Source: Gammaproteobacteria bacterium (GTDB lineage: Bacteria; Pseudomonadota; Gammaproteobacteria; GCA-001735895). Taken from it: 60,049 bases of DNA. The notes beneath the pieces were generated by a model. The model saw only the letters and a program-made list of their open reading frames with translations, did not search any database and was not told the origin of the DNA. The translations under genes were made by a program, and so were the position numbers. The number at the start of each line of letters is the position of its first letter. Position 1 is the stretch's first letter. The stretch is taken from positions 1-60,049 of the forward strand of contig JAAEMR010000208.1 in assembly GCA_024225395.1 (NCBI GenBank). The letters are read 5' to 3'. This document shows positions 9,871-18,733 of this stretch, piece by piece.

Positions 9871-9912
9871 TGCAGTATGCGAATTAAAATTTGCAATATG
9901 CGAATTTTAATT
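9871..9912. repeat. Two tandem 21-bp copies, possible regulator site
   Basis: Two adjacent 21-bp units, TGCAGTATGCGAATTAAAATT and a near copy, differ at only three positions and share TATGCGAATT. A period of 21 bp places both copies on the same face of the helix, as expected for tandem operator half-sites. They lie between divergent genes, about 170 bases upstream of the REC-GGDEF start. Confidence 0.5.
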
Positions 9913-10096
9913 ATTATTTTTTCAATATTACATAATAGGATTGTAGTCCAAAGCTGGAGTTCTCACATAACAGAATAATATTTAATAAAAACTATGCCTG
10001 GAATCTTATCCAGAACAAAATATAAAATGAATTGTTTTGAATATGCGTATAGATGATAGGCTGTAACGGATTATACTGACATCCCTGACTTCTCAA

Positions 10097-10130
10097 AGCC
10101 CGTTAATCTTAGATTATTGGGCTTTTTTTT
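10097..10130 (+). terminator. Orphan intrinsic terminator upstream of fccA
   Basis: An imperfect 13-bp stem starting AGCCCGTTAAT and closing ATTATTGGGCT is followed by eight T. It resembles the terminator after groEL. No plus-strand gene precedes it in this window, so it either insulates fccA from read-through or ends a small RNA. Confidence 0.75.
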
Positions 10131-10172
10131 GCCTGCTTGTCTTTTGTAATTATGGCCCATTTGATTCAGGTC

Positions 10173-10199
10173 TTTACTCTAAAGTAGTATTTACTCTAA
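10173..10199 (+). promoter_or_regulatory. 10-bp direct repeat upstream of fccA
   Basis: TTTACTCTAA occurs exactly twice, at 10173-10182 and 10190-10199, with a 17-bp period, 41 bases before the fccA start. The position suits an activator or repressor site, but the protein is unknown. Confidence 0.35.
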
Positions 10200-10239
10200 G
10201 CTGCAAAAAATAAAGAATCCATCAATTAAGGCAATAACT

Positions 10240-10935
10240 ATGGTTTTTAAAAGTCACTCGTTGGCATTATTAGCATTAGTACTGGCATCACTTCTGATTA
10301 ATGCTGTTGCAGAGCCGGTTACTATCAAATTAACCTTCGAACCTGATTTAAAGAATGGTCAAAGAATCTATGAAATCTGTGCATCCTGCCATTTACCGGA
10401 GGGCTGGGGTAATAATGACGGTGCTTACCCTCAAATAGCGGGTCAACACCAGAATGTCCTGATACAGCAATTGCTGGATATAAGAAGTGGCCAGAGAGAA
10501 AATCCCACTATGTATCCATTTGTTCAGGAACGAACCATCGGAGGGTATCAATCCCTGGCTGATGTTGTTGCTTATATTTCAACCTTACCCATGCATCCGC
10601 AACATAGTGCAGGACCCTGGAGAGATTATTCAGATGAATATAAAGCAGGAGAAGTTCTGTACAAACAGAAATGTGCGAGTTGTCATGGAAACCGGGGAGA
10701 AGGCAATAATGATACGTCAACACCAAAGCTATATGGTCAGCATTATCCTTACATTAAAAGACAAATTAATCTGGTTAAATCTGGCCAGAGAATAGTTAAT
10801 TCTTTAATGCAGGCTGTCGTTCAGAAACTTACTGATGAGCAGTTGAAACAGGTAATAAACTACATTTCGTACCTTCCAGTCCCCGAAGAAGAACGTGCGC
10901 CCTCGCTAAACTGGCGAAATACCGACTTTTATTAA
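10240..10935 (+). CDS. fccA: Diheme cytochrome c, cytochrome subunit of flavocytochrome c sulfide dehydrogenase
   Basis: A 231-residue periplasmic cytochrome. A signal peptide ends near Ala22-Val-Ala-Glu. Two haem sites are present, CASCH at 47-51 and CASCH at 145-149, each in a c4-type half with a Pro-Gln-Ile-Ala-Gly-Gln or Leu-Tyr-Gly-Gln-His loop. AAGG lies eight bases before the ATG. The FAD-binding sulfide dehydrogenase subunit begins 11 bases after the stop, so the pair forms the FccAB unit: FccB oxidises sulfide and passes electrons to these haems. A paralogue, also diheme, lies at 30712-31503. Confidence 0.87.
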   Translation: MVFKSHSLALLALVLASLLINAVAEPVTIKLTFEPDLKNGQRIYEICASCHLPEGWGNNDGAYPQIAGQHQNVLIQQLLDIRSGQRENPTMYPFVQERTIGGYQSLADVVAYISTLPMHPQHSAGPWRDYSDEYKAGEVLYKQKCASCHGNRGEGNNDTSTPKLYGQHYPYIKRQINLVKSGQRIVNSLMQAVVQKLTDEQLKQVINYISYLPVPEEERAPSLNWRNTDFY

Positions 10936-10945
10936 GGAAAATCCG

Positions 10946-12286
10946 ATGACTAAAAAAATAAATAGACGTACATTTCTTCAGTCCTCGGCAGCTCTGGCTA
11001 CAGCAACCATTAGCGGCCAGGGTTATGCGCAATCTACCAGTGGTGAAAGCCCGGTTATTGGAGGAAAGTTTTCGTCACCTGCTCCAATTCCTGCAAAAAA
11101 AGGTCCCCGAGTCGTTATTGTTGGTGGAGGCTGGTCCGGTTTGACCATGGCCAAGTACTTAAAGAAAACAAATCCGAAATTTGATGTGGTTTTACTGGAT
11201 AAAAATCAACAATTTGTTTCCTGTCCCATCAGTAACGTGTGGATGGCAGACCAGGTTAATCTTGACTTCCTGACCCATAGTTATGTTGAGGCGGCTCAAA
11301 ATAATGATTATCTATTTCTGAATGCCACGGCTTTGGAACTAGATAGAACAAGCAAAATTCTGGTCACAACTTTAGGAAGTATTAAATATGACTATCTGGT
11401 TGTTGCACCTGGAATTGACTATGACTATAACCGAATAGGTGTTGACAACCCTGAAGATGAATATGCCTTACGCATGAACTATCCGGCTGGATTCAGCAGT
11501 GCTTCTGAAATTATGGCAATCAAACATAAGCTGCATAATTTTAAAGGGGGCACTCTGGTACTCACTGTCCCCAGTGGAAACTATCGTTGTATTGCGGCAC
11601 CTTATGAGCGTGCCTGTATGGCAGCAGCCATCTTTAAAAAACATAATATTCGTGGGAAAATTCTGTTGCTGGACATGAATTCAGATATTCGTATCAAAGC
11701 CGAAGGTTTCAAAAAAGCCTTTGCGGAATATTATGGCAATATTATTCAATATGAGCCTAGTGCTGAAATTAATGGAGTTAGGGTAGTCGATAAAGAAATT
11801 GAAACGGATTTTGATAGCTACCAGTTTGATGATGCTGTCATCTACCCGCCGGTAAGAGCTTCATCGATCATAGAGGAATTCGGGTTGAGTGATGAAAGTA
11901 GCTTGCAGAAAGAAGCGGCTATTGACCCTTTCAAATATCACCTGGTTGATGATGAGTCGGTGTATGTTACCGGAGATTCTCGCTCGCAACCTTTTTCAAA
12001 AAGTGGTAACACTGCTCATTCTGAAGCGCGTTACGTCGCTGAAGTCATCAGTGCGCATGCTGATGGAAAACAAATTGAATGGCGTAGCCCACAAACCATG
12101 TGTTTCTCCGGGGTTAGAATAGACCCGCTTGAATCCATGAGTATCATTGCATTTTATAAATATGATGAAGCAGAAAAAAGTTTTGCTTTTGATCGTTCTC
12201 ACTTAATGGACAAATGGAATGAACGTGCCGGGCAGGCGGGTCTTGCCTGGGCTGAAGGCATGTATCGGGATATGTTTTATAGTTAA
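10946..12286 (+). CDS. fccB: Flavocytochrome c sulfide dehydrogenase, FAD subunit
   Basis: A 446-residue periplasmic flavoprotein exported by the Tat system: twin-arginine motif NRRTFLQSS near residues 6-14 and cleavage near Ala28. The FAD-binding VVIVGGGWSG lies at 56-65. Three cysteines match those of the Allochromatium enzyme by spacing: Cys93 (VSCPISN, covalent flavin attachment) and Cys215 with Cys386 (the redox disulfide at the active site). The known reaction is oxidation of sulfide to zero-valent sulfur or polysulfide, with electrons going to the diheme subunit encoded just upstream. SoxF-type proteins are close relatives and cannot be excluded. No sox genes are in view. Confidence 0.9.
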   Translation: MTKKINRRTFLQSSAALATATISGQGYAQSTSGESPVIGGKFSSPAPIPAKKGPRVVIVGGGWSGLTMAKYLKKTNPKFDVVLLDKNQQFVSCPISNVWMADQVNLDFLTHSYVEAAQNNDYLFLNATALELDRTSKILVTTLGSIKYDYLVVAPGIDYDYNRIGVDNPEDEYALRMNYPAGFSSASEIMAIKHKLHNFKGGTLVLTVPSGNYRCIAAPYERACMAAAIFKKHNIRGKILLLDMNSDIRIKAEGFKKAFAEYYGNIIQYEPSAEINGVRVVDKEIETDFDSYQFDDAVIYPPVRASSIIEEFGLSDESSLQKEAAIDPFKYHLVDDESVYVTGDSRSQPFSKSGNTAHSEARYVAEVISAHADGKQIEWRSPQTMCFSGVRIDPLESMSIIAFYKYDEAEKSFAFDRSHLMDKWNERAGQAGLAWAEGMYRDMFYS

Positions 12287-12374
12287 TCGCTTATGAATAA
12301 GGAGCAACTGCTGTTTAGCGACAATATTTTTAACTCAGCGTGTTTCAATAAGCAGTCAATTTAAGGATATTTTT

Positions 12375-12494
12375 CACCACGAAGACACAAAGTAAGAAAT
12401 AACAGTAAACATAATTCCCCGATAAATCAGTCAATTTCATAAACTTTAGAAGTTTGTTACATCATATAGTTATATCTTCGTGTACTTCGAGGTG
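12375..12494. repeat. Palindromic intergenic repeat, copy A (MITE-like)
   Basis: A 120-bp element whose ends are inverted: it begins CACCACGAAGACACAAAG and ends CTTCGTGTACTTCGAGGTG. The interior is AT-rich and non-coding. Copies with the same end architecture lie at 44130-44273 and 48999-49137. All three lie outside genes. Confidence 0.75.
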
Positions 12495-12546
12495 AATAGT
12501 TTTTGACTTTTAATTAAGCTGAGTAGCTTTACCAGTAATTAAACAT

Positions 12547-12571
12547 AAAAAAGCCGGCATATAGCCGGCTT
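12547..12571 (-). terminator. Intrinsic terminator of the RND efflux gene
   Basis: AAGCCGGC (12551-12558) pairs with GCCGGCTT (12564-12571). On the minus strand the stem is followed by a T run (A run at 12547-12552). It lies 25 bases beyond the stop of the RND gene. Confidence 0.85.
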
Positions 12572-12595
12572 CAAATTCTACTTTAAAAAGTTCAG

Positions 12596-15500
12596 TTACT
12601 TTTCAGTATCTTGACTGTCAGGTTTAGATGAAGAAGATGGATCTTCTTTTTTCACAGCAGCTTTCTTTTTAGTCGCTTTTTTCCTGACACTTTTCTTTTT
12701 TGTAACAGCCTTCTTTTTGACACTGGCCTTCTTTTTAACCGTTGTCTTTGGTTTAGCTTCAACGTCTTTAGTTTCAGGCTTAGCTTCAATGACCTTGGGC
12801 TGCTCAGATACTGCAGCAGGGGAGGTTTGCTGCTTCTCTTCTTCAGCAGGACTGCTTACATCAAAATCAACTTGGGTCATATCGATTGATTCAGCAGCTA
12901 CATTGTTGACTGTAATTTCATCTTCGGAAGTGCTAGAGCCATTAGCCATTCTGTCATCGTAATCCTGACAGGCATTCGGGTCTTTGCTACCAGCGCAGAC
13001 AAAGATGCGCTCACCCAGAGAAATACAACCCAGAGGAATAACTAGCAGAGTCAGTATGGTTGAAACAAAAACACCGAATAATAATGAAATTGCCATACCC
13101 TGGAAGGTTGGGTCTGTGAGTATAACCATCGAACCTAAAACCAGAGCCAGGGCGGTGATCATAATAGGCCGGGTACGAGCTTTAGTTGCGTTGATAACCG
13201 CATCACGTAAAGGAAACCCCTTACTGACCAGTGCAATGGTCGCATCGATGAGCAATATCGAGTTTCGAACAATTATACCGGCTAATGCAATCCAGCCAAT
13301 CATTGATGTCGCTGTAAATTCAGCGCCTAATAACCAGTGACCGGGAAGGATACCTAACATGGTTAAAGGAATAGGGGCCATTATGACAGCGGGTATTGAG
13401 AAGTTGCCAAACTGCCATACTACCAGCATGTAGATAGCTACCAGCGCAACACCAAAGGCCATGCCCATATCACGGAATGTTTCATAGGTTACTGTCCATT
13501 CTCCAGTCCATTCAAAGCCTGAAATATCATCATGTTCAGGGGCATTCATCATGGTGCCTGACATAATGATGCCATCAGGAGTCGGGTGATTCTTAAGCAT
13601 TTCGTCAACGTCATTCATGGCATAGATTGGAGCAGGTAATTCACCTACAGAGTCACCCACGACAAATTCAATCGGTCTTAGATCTTTGTGAAAGATCATT
13701 GGGTCACGAAAATCTTTCACGAACTCACCCACTTCACCTAAAGGTACGGTTCGACCGTCCTGAGTCATGACAGGCATGTCTGCAAGCTTGTCTAATTGTG
13801 AACGAGCTGCCAGAGGAATCTGTAACAGGATATAGGTGGGTTCATACACCAGTTTTTGTTTGACATCACCTACCTTGAACATACCCATGGACATGGCCAG
13901 GTGCTGGTTGATCGTTTCAACAGAAACACCCTGGTTTGCGGCTTTATTAAGGTCAACTTTAAAACGCCATATTTCCTGCTCTTCACGCATGAAATTATCG
14001 ACATCATCAATTAAATCAGATTTATGAAATAGCCCTGTCAACATGGTAGCCACTTCAGAACGAGTTTTAGCATCAGGACCATGTACCTCAGCAACAACGG
14101 TTTGTAGCACGGGAGGACCCGGTGGCATTTCAACAATAGTAATTACGGAATTAGAAGCGGCGCCGATAGGTTTCAGCAACTGCCTTACTTCTTGAGCGAC
14201 ATCATGGCTTGTTTTGCTGCGCTCAGATTTAGGTGTTAACTGTACCTGTACTTCAGACTGCCAGGGGAACATTCTTAGATAGTAGTGTCTGACAAGGCCG
14301 TTAAAATCAAAAGGTTTAGCCGTTCCGACGTAAGTTTGAATGGCCGTCACTTCAGGAATAGTTCGTAAAATATCGACGACTTCTGTGGTTGTATTTATGG
14401 TGTCTGGCAAAGCAGTGCCATCAGGCATATCTATAACCATGGCAAATTCATCTTTGTTGTCAAACGGTAACATTTTCACCTTCACCATGTAGTTGGTTAA
14501 AGGCGTGAACATTGCAACTACCAGAAAGAAAGCAGCAAACAGGCCGATAAGAAAACCCATTCCAACAACTCTTTTATCGATCAATGCTCCAAGCACTTTG
14601 TGATAGAAATTTCCTAACCAATGATCTATTTTTTCATCCCGTGCTTCCATTTTTCTAAGAACTTTCATGGGCGGGATGATACGCATGGCAATCCATGGAG
14701 CGAATACAACAGCCGCAATCAGGGAAAAAATCATGGCCACGGAACCCAGTGCCGGAATAGGTTCCATATAGGGGCCCATCATGCCTCGAACAAAACCCAT
14801 CGGGAGCAGAGCTGCGATAACGGTATAGGTCGCGAGTACAGTCGGATTACCTACTTCTCTTACGGCATCGACCGCGATTTCAGTGGTTGTTTCTCCTTCA
14901 TGAAGCCATCGGGCATAAATATTTTCAACGATGACGATAGCATTATCGACCAGAAATCCAATGGAAAAGATGAGCGCGAAGAGACTTACCCGGTCAATGG
15001 TGTAGCCCATTAACATAGCCATGAATACTGTGATAACCAGAACAACTGGAATTGTTAATAAAACAACAATAGCGGGTCTTAGGCCGAGTGAAATCCACAC
15101 CAGGAATGTTACAGCTGCGGTCGCTACGGTTAATTTAAATAATAATGAGTTAACTTTGTCGTTTGCCGTTTCACCATAATTTCGGGTGATCTCAATATTT
15201 ACATTATCGGGAATCAAGTGGCCTTTCAAATGTTCCACTTTATCTAGAATCGCGTTCACTACGGAAACACCATTAGCACCATGCTGTTTGGCAATTGCAA
15301 TAGTAACAGCCTGTGCTCCTTCAACAGCTTCGCCTGAATGGGCTGGGCCCGTGTAATAGGTTACCTGGTGCCGGGCTTCTTCAGGTCCAGATATAACTTC
15401 GGCAACATCTCTTAAATAAACGGGTTTGCCTTCATTGTTACCGACCACAAGACGTTCAAAATCCGCTGCAGATTGAAGAAATGCACCTGTTTTAACCCAG

Positions 15501-16225
15501 TGAAATTTCCCTTCCTGCTCTATAGCCCCAACGGTTTGTTCTGTGTTAAAGCTTTTAATGGTCTTGGCAATATGACCCATGGTGATGCCATAACCTTTAA
15601 GTTGTTCAGGTAGGACATTTATTCGAACCTGTTCAGAACGGCCACCAGAAACAAATGCATTACCGGTATGGGGAACCTGCTTCATATTATGCATCAGGCT
15701 GACCGCAAGGGTACGCAGGTTGGCATCATCCATTTCGTGTGACCATAGAGTCAGGGTCAGTACAGGTACGTCATCAACTTCTTTTGGTTTAATTAATGGA
15801 GCCTCAACACCTGGTGGCATAAGATCCATATTTGCCTGTACCTTGTTATGAGTCAGTACAATGGCACGCTCAATTTGCTCGCCGACCTCAAATTCCAGAG
15901 TGATAATTCCCATGCCTTCATCACTCACGGAGTAAACGTGTTTGATACCGTGAATTTCACTAACAAGACGCTCGAGAGGGCTGACCACCAGCCTTGATAC
16001 TTCCTCTGAAGAAGCTCCTTTCATTTGCAGCATGATATCGATCATGGGTACAGATATTTGTGGGTCTTCCTGCCGAGGTGTTGCGTACAGGCCGTAGAAA
16101 CCTACTAACATCATGGCTATAAAAAGTAGCGGAGACAGTGGAGAATGAATAAATGAATCGGCAAGTCGGCCTGCAAATCCAAGTTCTTCTTTAGTTAGAA
16201 CGTCTGTTTTGTTAGCAACTGTCAT
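12596..16225 (-). CDS. RND efflux pump, inner-membrane transporter, with lysine-rich C-terminal tail
   Basis: A 1209-residue AcrB-superfamily proton antiporter. The first transmembrane helix is near residues 31-49. Two large periplasmic loops and two blocks of membrane helices follow, with the conserved central segment SIGFLVDNAIVIVENIYARW (helix 4 acidic region) and the repeat-two counterpart GIIVRNSILLIDATIALV. The usual length is about 1030-1050; the extra length is a cytoplasmic tail. That tail is acidic and Pro/Glu-rich first, then carries about 30 residues of Lys-Lys-Lys-Ala/Ser/Val repeats (12647-12736) and a Ser/Asp end. Such tails occur in histone-H1-like bacterial proteins, not typically in RND pumps. 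The adaptor gene lies 160 bases upstream. No outer-membrane channel gene is nearby. The substrate is unknown. Confidence 0.92.
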   Translation of the reverse strand: MTVANKTDVLTKEELGFAGRLADSFIHSPLSPLLFIAMMLVGFYGLYATPRQEDPQISVPMIDIMLQMKGASSEEVSRLVVSPLERLVSEIHGIKHVYSVSDEGMGIITLEFEVGEQIERAIVLTHNKVQANMDLMPPGVEAPLIKPKEVDDVPVLTLTLWSHEMDDANLRTLAVSLMHNMKQVPHTGNAFVSGGRSEQVRINVLPEQLKGYGITMGHIAKTIKSFNTEQTVGAIEQEGKFHWVKTGAFLQSAADFERLVVGNNEGKPVYLRDVAEVISGPEEARHQVTYYTGPAHSGEAVEGAQAVTIAIAKQHGANGVSVVNAILDKVEHLKGHLIPDNVNIEITRNYGETANDKVNSLLFKLTVATAAVTFLVWISLGLRPAIVVLLTIPVVLVITVFMAMLMGYTIDRVSLFALIFSIGFLVDNAIVIVENIYARWLHEGETTTEIAVDAVREVGNPTVLATYTVIAALLPMGFVRGMMGPYMEPIPALGSVAMIFSLIAAVVFAPWIAMRIIPPMKVLRKMEARDEKIDHWLGNFYHKVLGALIDKRVVGMGFLIGLFAAFFLVVAMFTPLTNYMVKVKMLPFDNKDEFAMVIDMPDGTALPDTINTTTEVVDILRTIPEVTAIQTYVGTAKPFDFNGLVRHYYLRMFPWQSEVQVQLTPKSERSKTSHDVAQEVRQLLKPIGAASNSVITIVEMPPGPPVLQTVVAEVHGPDAKTRSEVATMLTGLFHKSDLIDDVDNFMREEQEIWRFKVDLNKAANQGVSVETINQHLAMSMGMFKVGDVKQKLVYEPTYILLQIPLAARSQLDKLADMPVMTQDGRTVPLGEVGEFVKDFRDPMIFHKDLRPIEFVVGDSVGELPAPIYAMNDVDEMLKNHPTPDGIIMSGTMMNAPEHDDISGFEWTGEWTVTYETFRDMGMAFGVALVAIYMLVVWQFGNFSIPAVIMAPIPLTMLGILPGHWLLGAEFTATSMIGWIALAGIIVRNSILLIDATIALVSKGFPLRDAVINATKARTRPIMITALALVLGSMVILTDPTFQGMAISLLFGVFVSTILTLLVIPLGCISLGERIFVCAGSKDPNACQDYDDRMANGSSTSEDEITVNNVAAESIDMTQVDFDVSSPAEEEKQQTSPAAVSEQPKVIEAKPETKDVEAKPKTTVKKKASVKKKAVTKKKSVRKKATKKKAAVKKEDPSSSSKPDSQDTEK

Positions 16226-16258
16226 ATCAGCTGACCCCTAAAAATAGTTTTTATCTAT

Positions 16259-16277
16259 GATGATTATTATCATCATG
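16259..16277. promoter_or_regulatory. Fur-box-like operator before the RND gene
   Basis: GATGATTATTATCATCATG matches 15 of 19 positions of the Fur consensus read on one strand and contains an ATGATGAT/ATCATCAT inverted repeat (16257-16276). It lies 34 bases upstream of the RND start, between the adaptor and pump genes, suggesting separate, possibly iron-responsive control of the pump. Confidence 0.45.
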
Positions 16278-16385
16278 ATTTGTTGTAATAAATAAACAGT
16301 ATCGAGATAGACAGCCCAAATAAATTATTAAGCGGTTTAGCTCGATATTGTAGAGAAGATTAATAAGTATTTAGCCAGAGACCAA

Positions 16386-17570
16386 CTATTGTGCAGCAGA
16401 CGTATAGGGACCGGAGCGAGTTGATGCTAAAGGTTGTTTTAATATTTTATCGCCTATTGAAACACCGGAAAGAATACTGATCATGCCGTTACCAGATGGG
16501 GTACCCAGTCTGAGAGAGCGCATCTTTAAACTTGTCTTATCGGCGGAAACTGCAAAAACGGAAGGTAAGCTTCCACGCCAGCTGATTGCAGATTGAGGGA
16601 TAACCGCAAGAGGTTTTTTAGCATTACCGTTGGTAGGAACCAAAATTTCTGCATACATTCCCGCTCTGGCACCGGTACCCGAAGGTAATTCAAACTTGAC
16701 CGTTGTGGTATGACCACCCTGACTTGCCATTGGGAAAATTCTGGAAACTTTGGCAGGAATTAATGTCGTGCCACGATCGAGTCGGGCTGAAACAACTGAA
16801 TTTTCATTTAAATTTGAAATCAGGCGAGCAGGAACTTCAACCTGAATTTGCATGATACTGGTATCAGCAAAAACCACTAAAGGCATACCCGGTTGAACAA
16901 TATCACCTACTTCGACCATCTTTTTAACGATGATGCCTTTGAAAGGCGCGATACTTTGAAGATTTTCGAGGTTAGCATCTAACTCGGCGATGCCCGCTCT
17001 GGCCTGCTCAATCTGGTCTTTAGCGGTTTGAATCATGATGTTTTGTCCAAACAAACTGGAATATCGTTCATAGTCGGGGTCTCCCTCTCCGCTAAATTCG
17101 CGCAGGGGGTCAGAAAACATGGTGAACATGGATGGAACACCACCTAACAATGAATTACCCATGGCATTGGGGCTTTCTTTTTCACGAGTGTATTGTACTT
17201 GTGCATTAGAAAGGCCGGCCTGTGCGCTACGTAATCCCGCTACAGCGGCTCTTCTTTTTTCCAGTAAGGTTGCTCTATCCAGTCCTACCAGCGTGCTGCC
17301 CATTTCAAAGCTATCACCTTCTTCACCGGCTATATATTCCACTTCACCTGGCATTTGAGCAATCATGTTAACCATTTTAATGGGTAAAACAGTACCTCCC
17401 AGAACAGCGGAGTTGGAACTCGTGTTAGCACTAACGGTATAAATATGATTATCGGGAACCAGATTGGCTATGTGGGATTCAACCGTTTCGGTATCGGCTG
17501 AAAAGGTAGTAATTGAAAATAAGGTGGTAACTAAGCCAACAAGCGAGCTTATGGTCAGTTTTTTGAACAT
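16386..17570 (-). CDS. RND efflux periplasmic adaptor (membrane fusion protein)
   Basis: A 394-residue adaptor from the ATG at 17570, which has GGAG seven bases upstream; a frame extension to 17597 adds nine residues without a better site. An N-terminal signal-like helix (FKKLTISSLVGLVTTLFS) is followed by a biotinyl-lipoyl half (MPGEVEYIAGEEGDSFEMG), an alpha-helical hairpin, the second lipoyl half (APFKGIIVKKMVEVGDIVQP) and beta-barrel plus membrane-proximal domains. It would link the inner-membrane pump encoded next to an outer-membrane channel. The divergent gene at 17736 shares the 165-base promoter region. The hairpin contains an unusual Gly/Pro/Met-rich insertion around residues 135-165. 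Confidence 0.9.
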   Translation of the reverse strand: MFKKLTISSLVGLVTTLFSITTFSADTETVESHIANLVPDNHIYTVSANTSSNSAVLGGTVLPIKMVNMIAQMPGEVEYIAGEEGDSFEMGSTLVGLDRATLLEKRRAAVAGLRSAQAGLSNAQVQYTREKESPNAMGNSLLGGVPSMFTMFSDPLREFSGEGDPDYERYSSLFGQNIMIQTAKDQIEQARAGIAELDANLENLQSIAPFKGIIVKKMVEVGDIVQPGMPLVVFADTSIMQIQVEVPARLISNLNENSVVSARLDRGTTLIPAKVSRIFPMASQGGHTTTVKFELPSGTGARAGMYAEILVPTNGNAKKPLAVIPQSAISWRGSLPSVFAVSADKTSLKMRSLRLGTPSGNGMISILSGVSIGDKILKQPLASTRSGPYTSAAQ

Positions 17571-17735
17571 AAAACAACTCCAAAAAGACAGATGCAATTA
17601 AATGCCATCTGAATATTATGTAATGTAACGGAAAAAGGGGGATGCCCTCAGATTAATCAATGCTATTGTATTAGATTAAGGCGTAGATTATGTTAACACA
17701 TATCAAGAAAATGTGAACTTTGTAACTTTTATTTT

Positions 17736-18410
17736 GTGAAAAAAATCCTCAATATTTCTTCGACTTATCCACGTTTAATATTAGTTTTTCTAGTGTTAGT
17801 AACTGTTTTCTGTGTGACGAAGCTGCCTTCCTTGAAGGTAGACATTTCAGCTCAAAGTATGATGGTTAAAACGGATCCTCTGTGGAAGACTTATCAAAAA
17901 ACGCTTAAAACTTTTGGTTCTGATAATGTCGTGATCTTATTTTTTCAGGACAAAAAGTTATTCACTGCCGAAAAACTATCAAAAATTAAAGCAACGATAA
18001 AGTCTATTGAAAAGCTGGACTTCGTTACCGGTAGTAGCAGTCTTTTCAATACGCCAAATGTCAGGGAAGTTGATGATTATATTATTACCCGGCCATTTCT
18101 GGATGAAATTCCAGAAATGGCCGGTGAGCTGGAATCGATTTTAGCTGAAGCGATCAGCAATCCTCTGGTTGCAAAAAACCTGGTTTCTGTTGATGCTAAA
18201 ACTCTTGCGGTCAATATTTACATGGATGGGGCGATACACTATCCGGGGCGTGATGCGGAAATTACTCTGGCAATTGAGAGGGAGCTGGAACCCCTGTCAG
18301 ATCATCTGGATGTGGTTTTTCAAATGGGCTCGTCCTATGTCAGGGATGCGATATCAAAACAGATTCAACACGATCAAAAGCTAATCATTCCCGCTGCATT
18401 AGCAATTTAA
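17736..18410 (+). pseudogene. MMPL/RND-family exporter fusion, fragment 1 of 4 (N-terminal helix and first periplasmic domain)
   Basis: A GTG at 17736 opens the first frame of a gene that runs to 20914 but is broken by three frameshifts. This piece holds the first transmembrane helix (about 14-28) and the first periplasmic loop of an MMPL/RND exporter. The frame closes at TAA 18408-18410, exactly where the second transmembrane helix should continue. The sequence resumes in another frame from 18407 (Leu-Ile-Leu-Val-Leu-Gly-Phe). No good ribosome-binding site is visible. The intact protein would have about 1050 residues. The break could be true decay or a one-base assembly error. Confidence 0.75.
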
Positions 18411-18733
18411 TACTGGTTCTTGGTTTTAGTCTAAAGTGTATAAACTGTTCCATTGTGCCGCTATCGACAGCAGTGATGAGTATTATCATTACTCTGTCAG
18501 TGATGGCTTACCTGGGTATACCGGTCAATGTTCTAACTTCAATAGTCCCCGCTTTATTGATTATAATAGGTTCGACAGAAGATGTGCATTTACTGGCGGA
18601 ATATCATAGTGGAATTGAAAAAGGCTTATCGAGAGCCGAATCCATCGACGGGCTACCCAGGAATCAATCGGTAGCGATTCTATGTAACGTTTATTACTAC
18701 TTTTATCGGTTTTCTGTCGATCATAGTCAATGA
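18407..18733 (+). pseudogene. MMPL/RND-family exporter fusion, fragment 2 of 4 (helices 2-4)
   Basis: This frame continues the exporter: hydrophobic helices (ILVLGFSLKC, AVMSIIITLSVMAYLGIPV, IVPALLIIIG) and then GSTEDVHLLAEYHSGIEKG, the counterpart of the conserved Asp-containing segment of MMPL helix 4. It loses homology after Val-Ala-Ile near 18682 and stops at 18733. The true continuation (Val-Thr-Phe-Ile-Thr-Thr-Phe-Ile-Gly-Phe) lies in the original frame from about 18693, so the second shift restores the starting frame. Confidence 0.7.

Larger units (their letters stand above)
9704..10239. other. 536-base divergent intergenic region with repeats and an orphan terminator
   Basis: This AT-rich region separates the minus-strand REC-GGDEF gene from the plus-strand sulfide dehydrogenase genes. 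It holds a perfect AT palindrome (9735-9741 and 9746-9752), a 21-bp tandem duplication (9871-9912), a terminator with no visible plus-strand gene before it (10097-10130) and a 10-bp direct repeat just before fccA. A small RNA ending at the terminator is possible, but no convincing promoter was found for it. Confidence 0.6.

Noticed and set aside
10037-10077. TTGAAT and TATACT as a promoter for a small RNA
   Set aside because: The spacer is 29 bases, far outside the usual range, and the transcript would meet the terminator almost at once.
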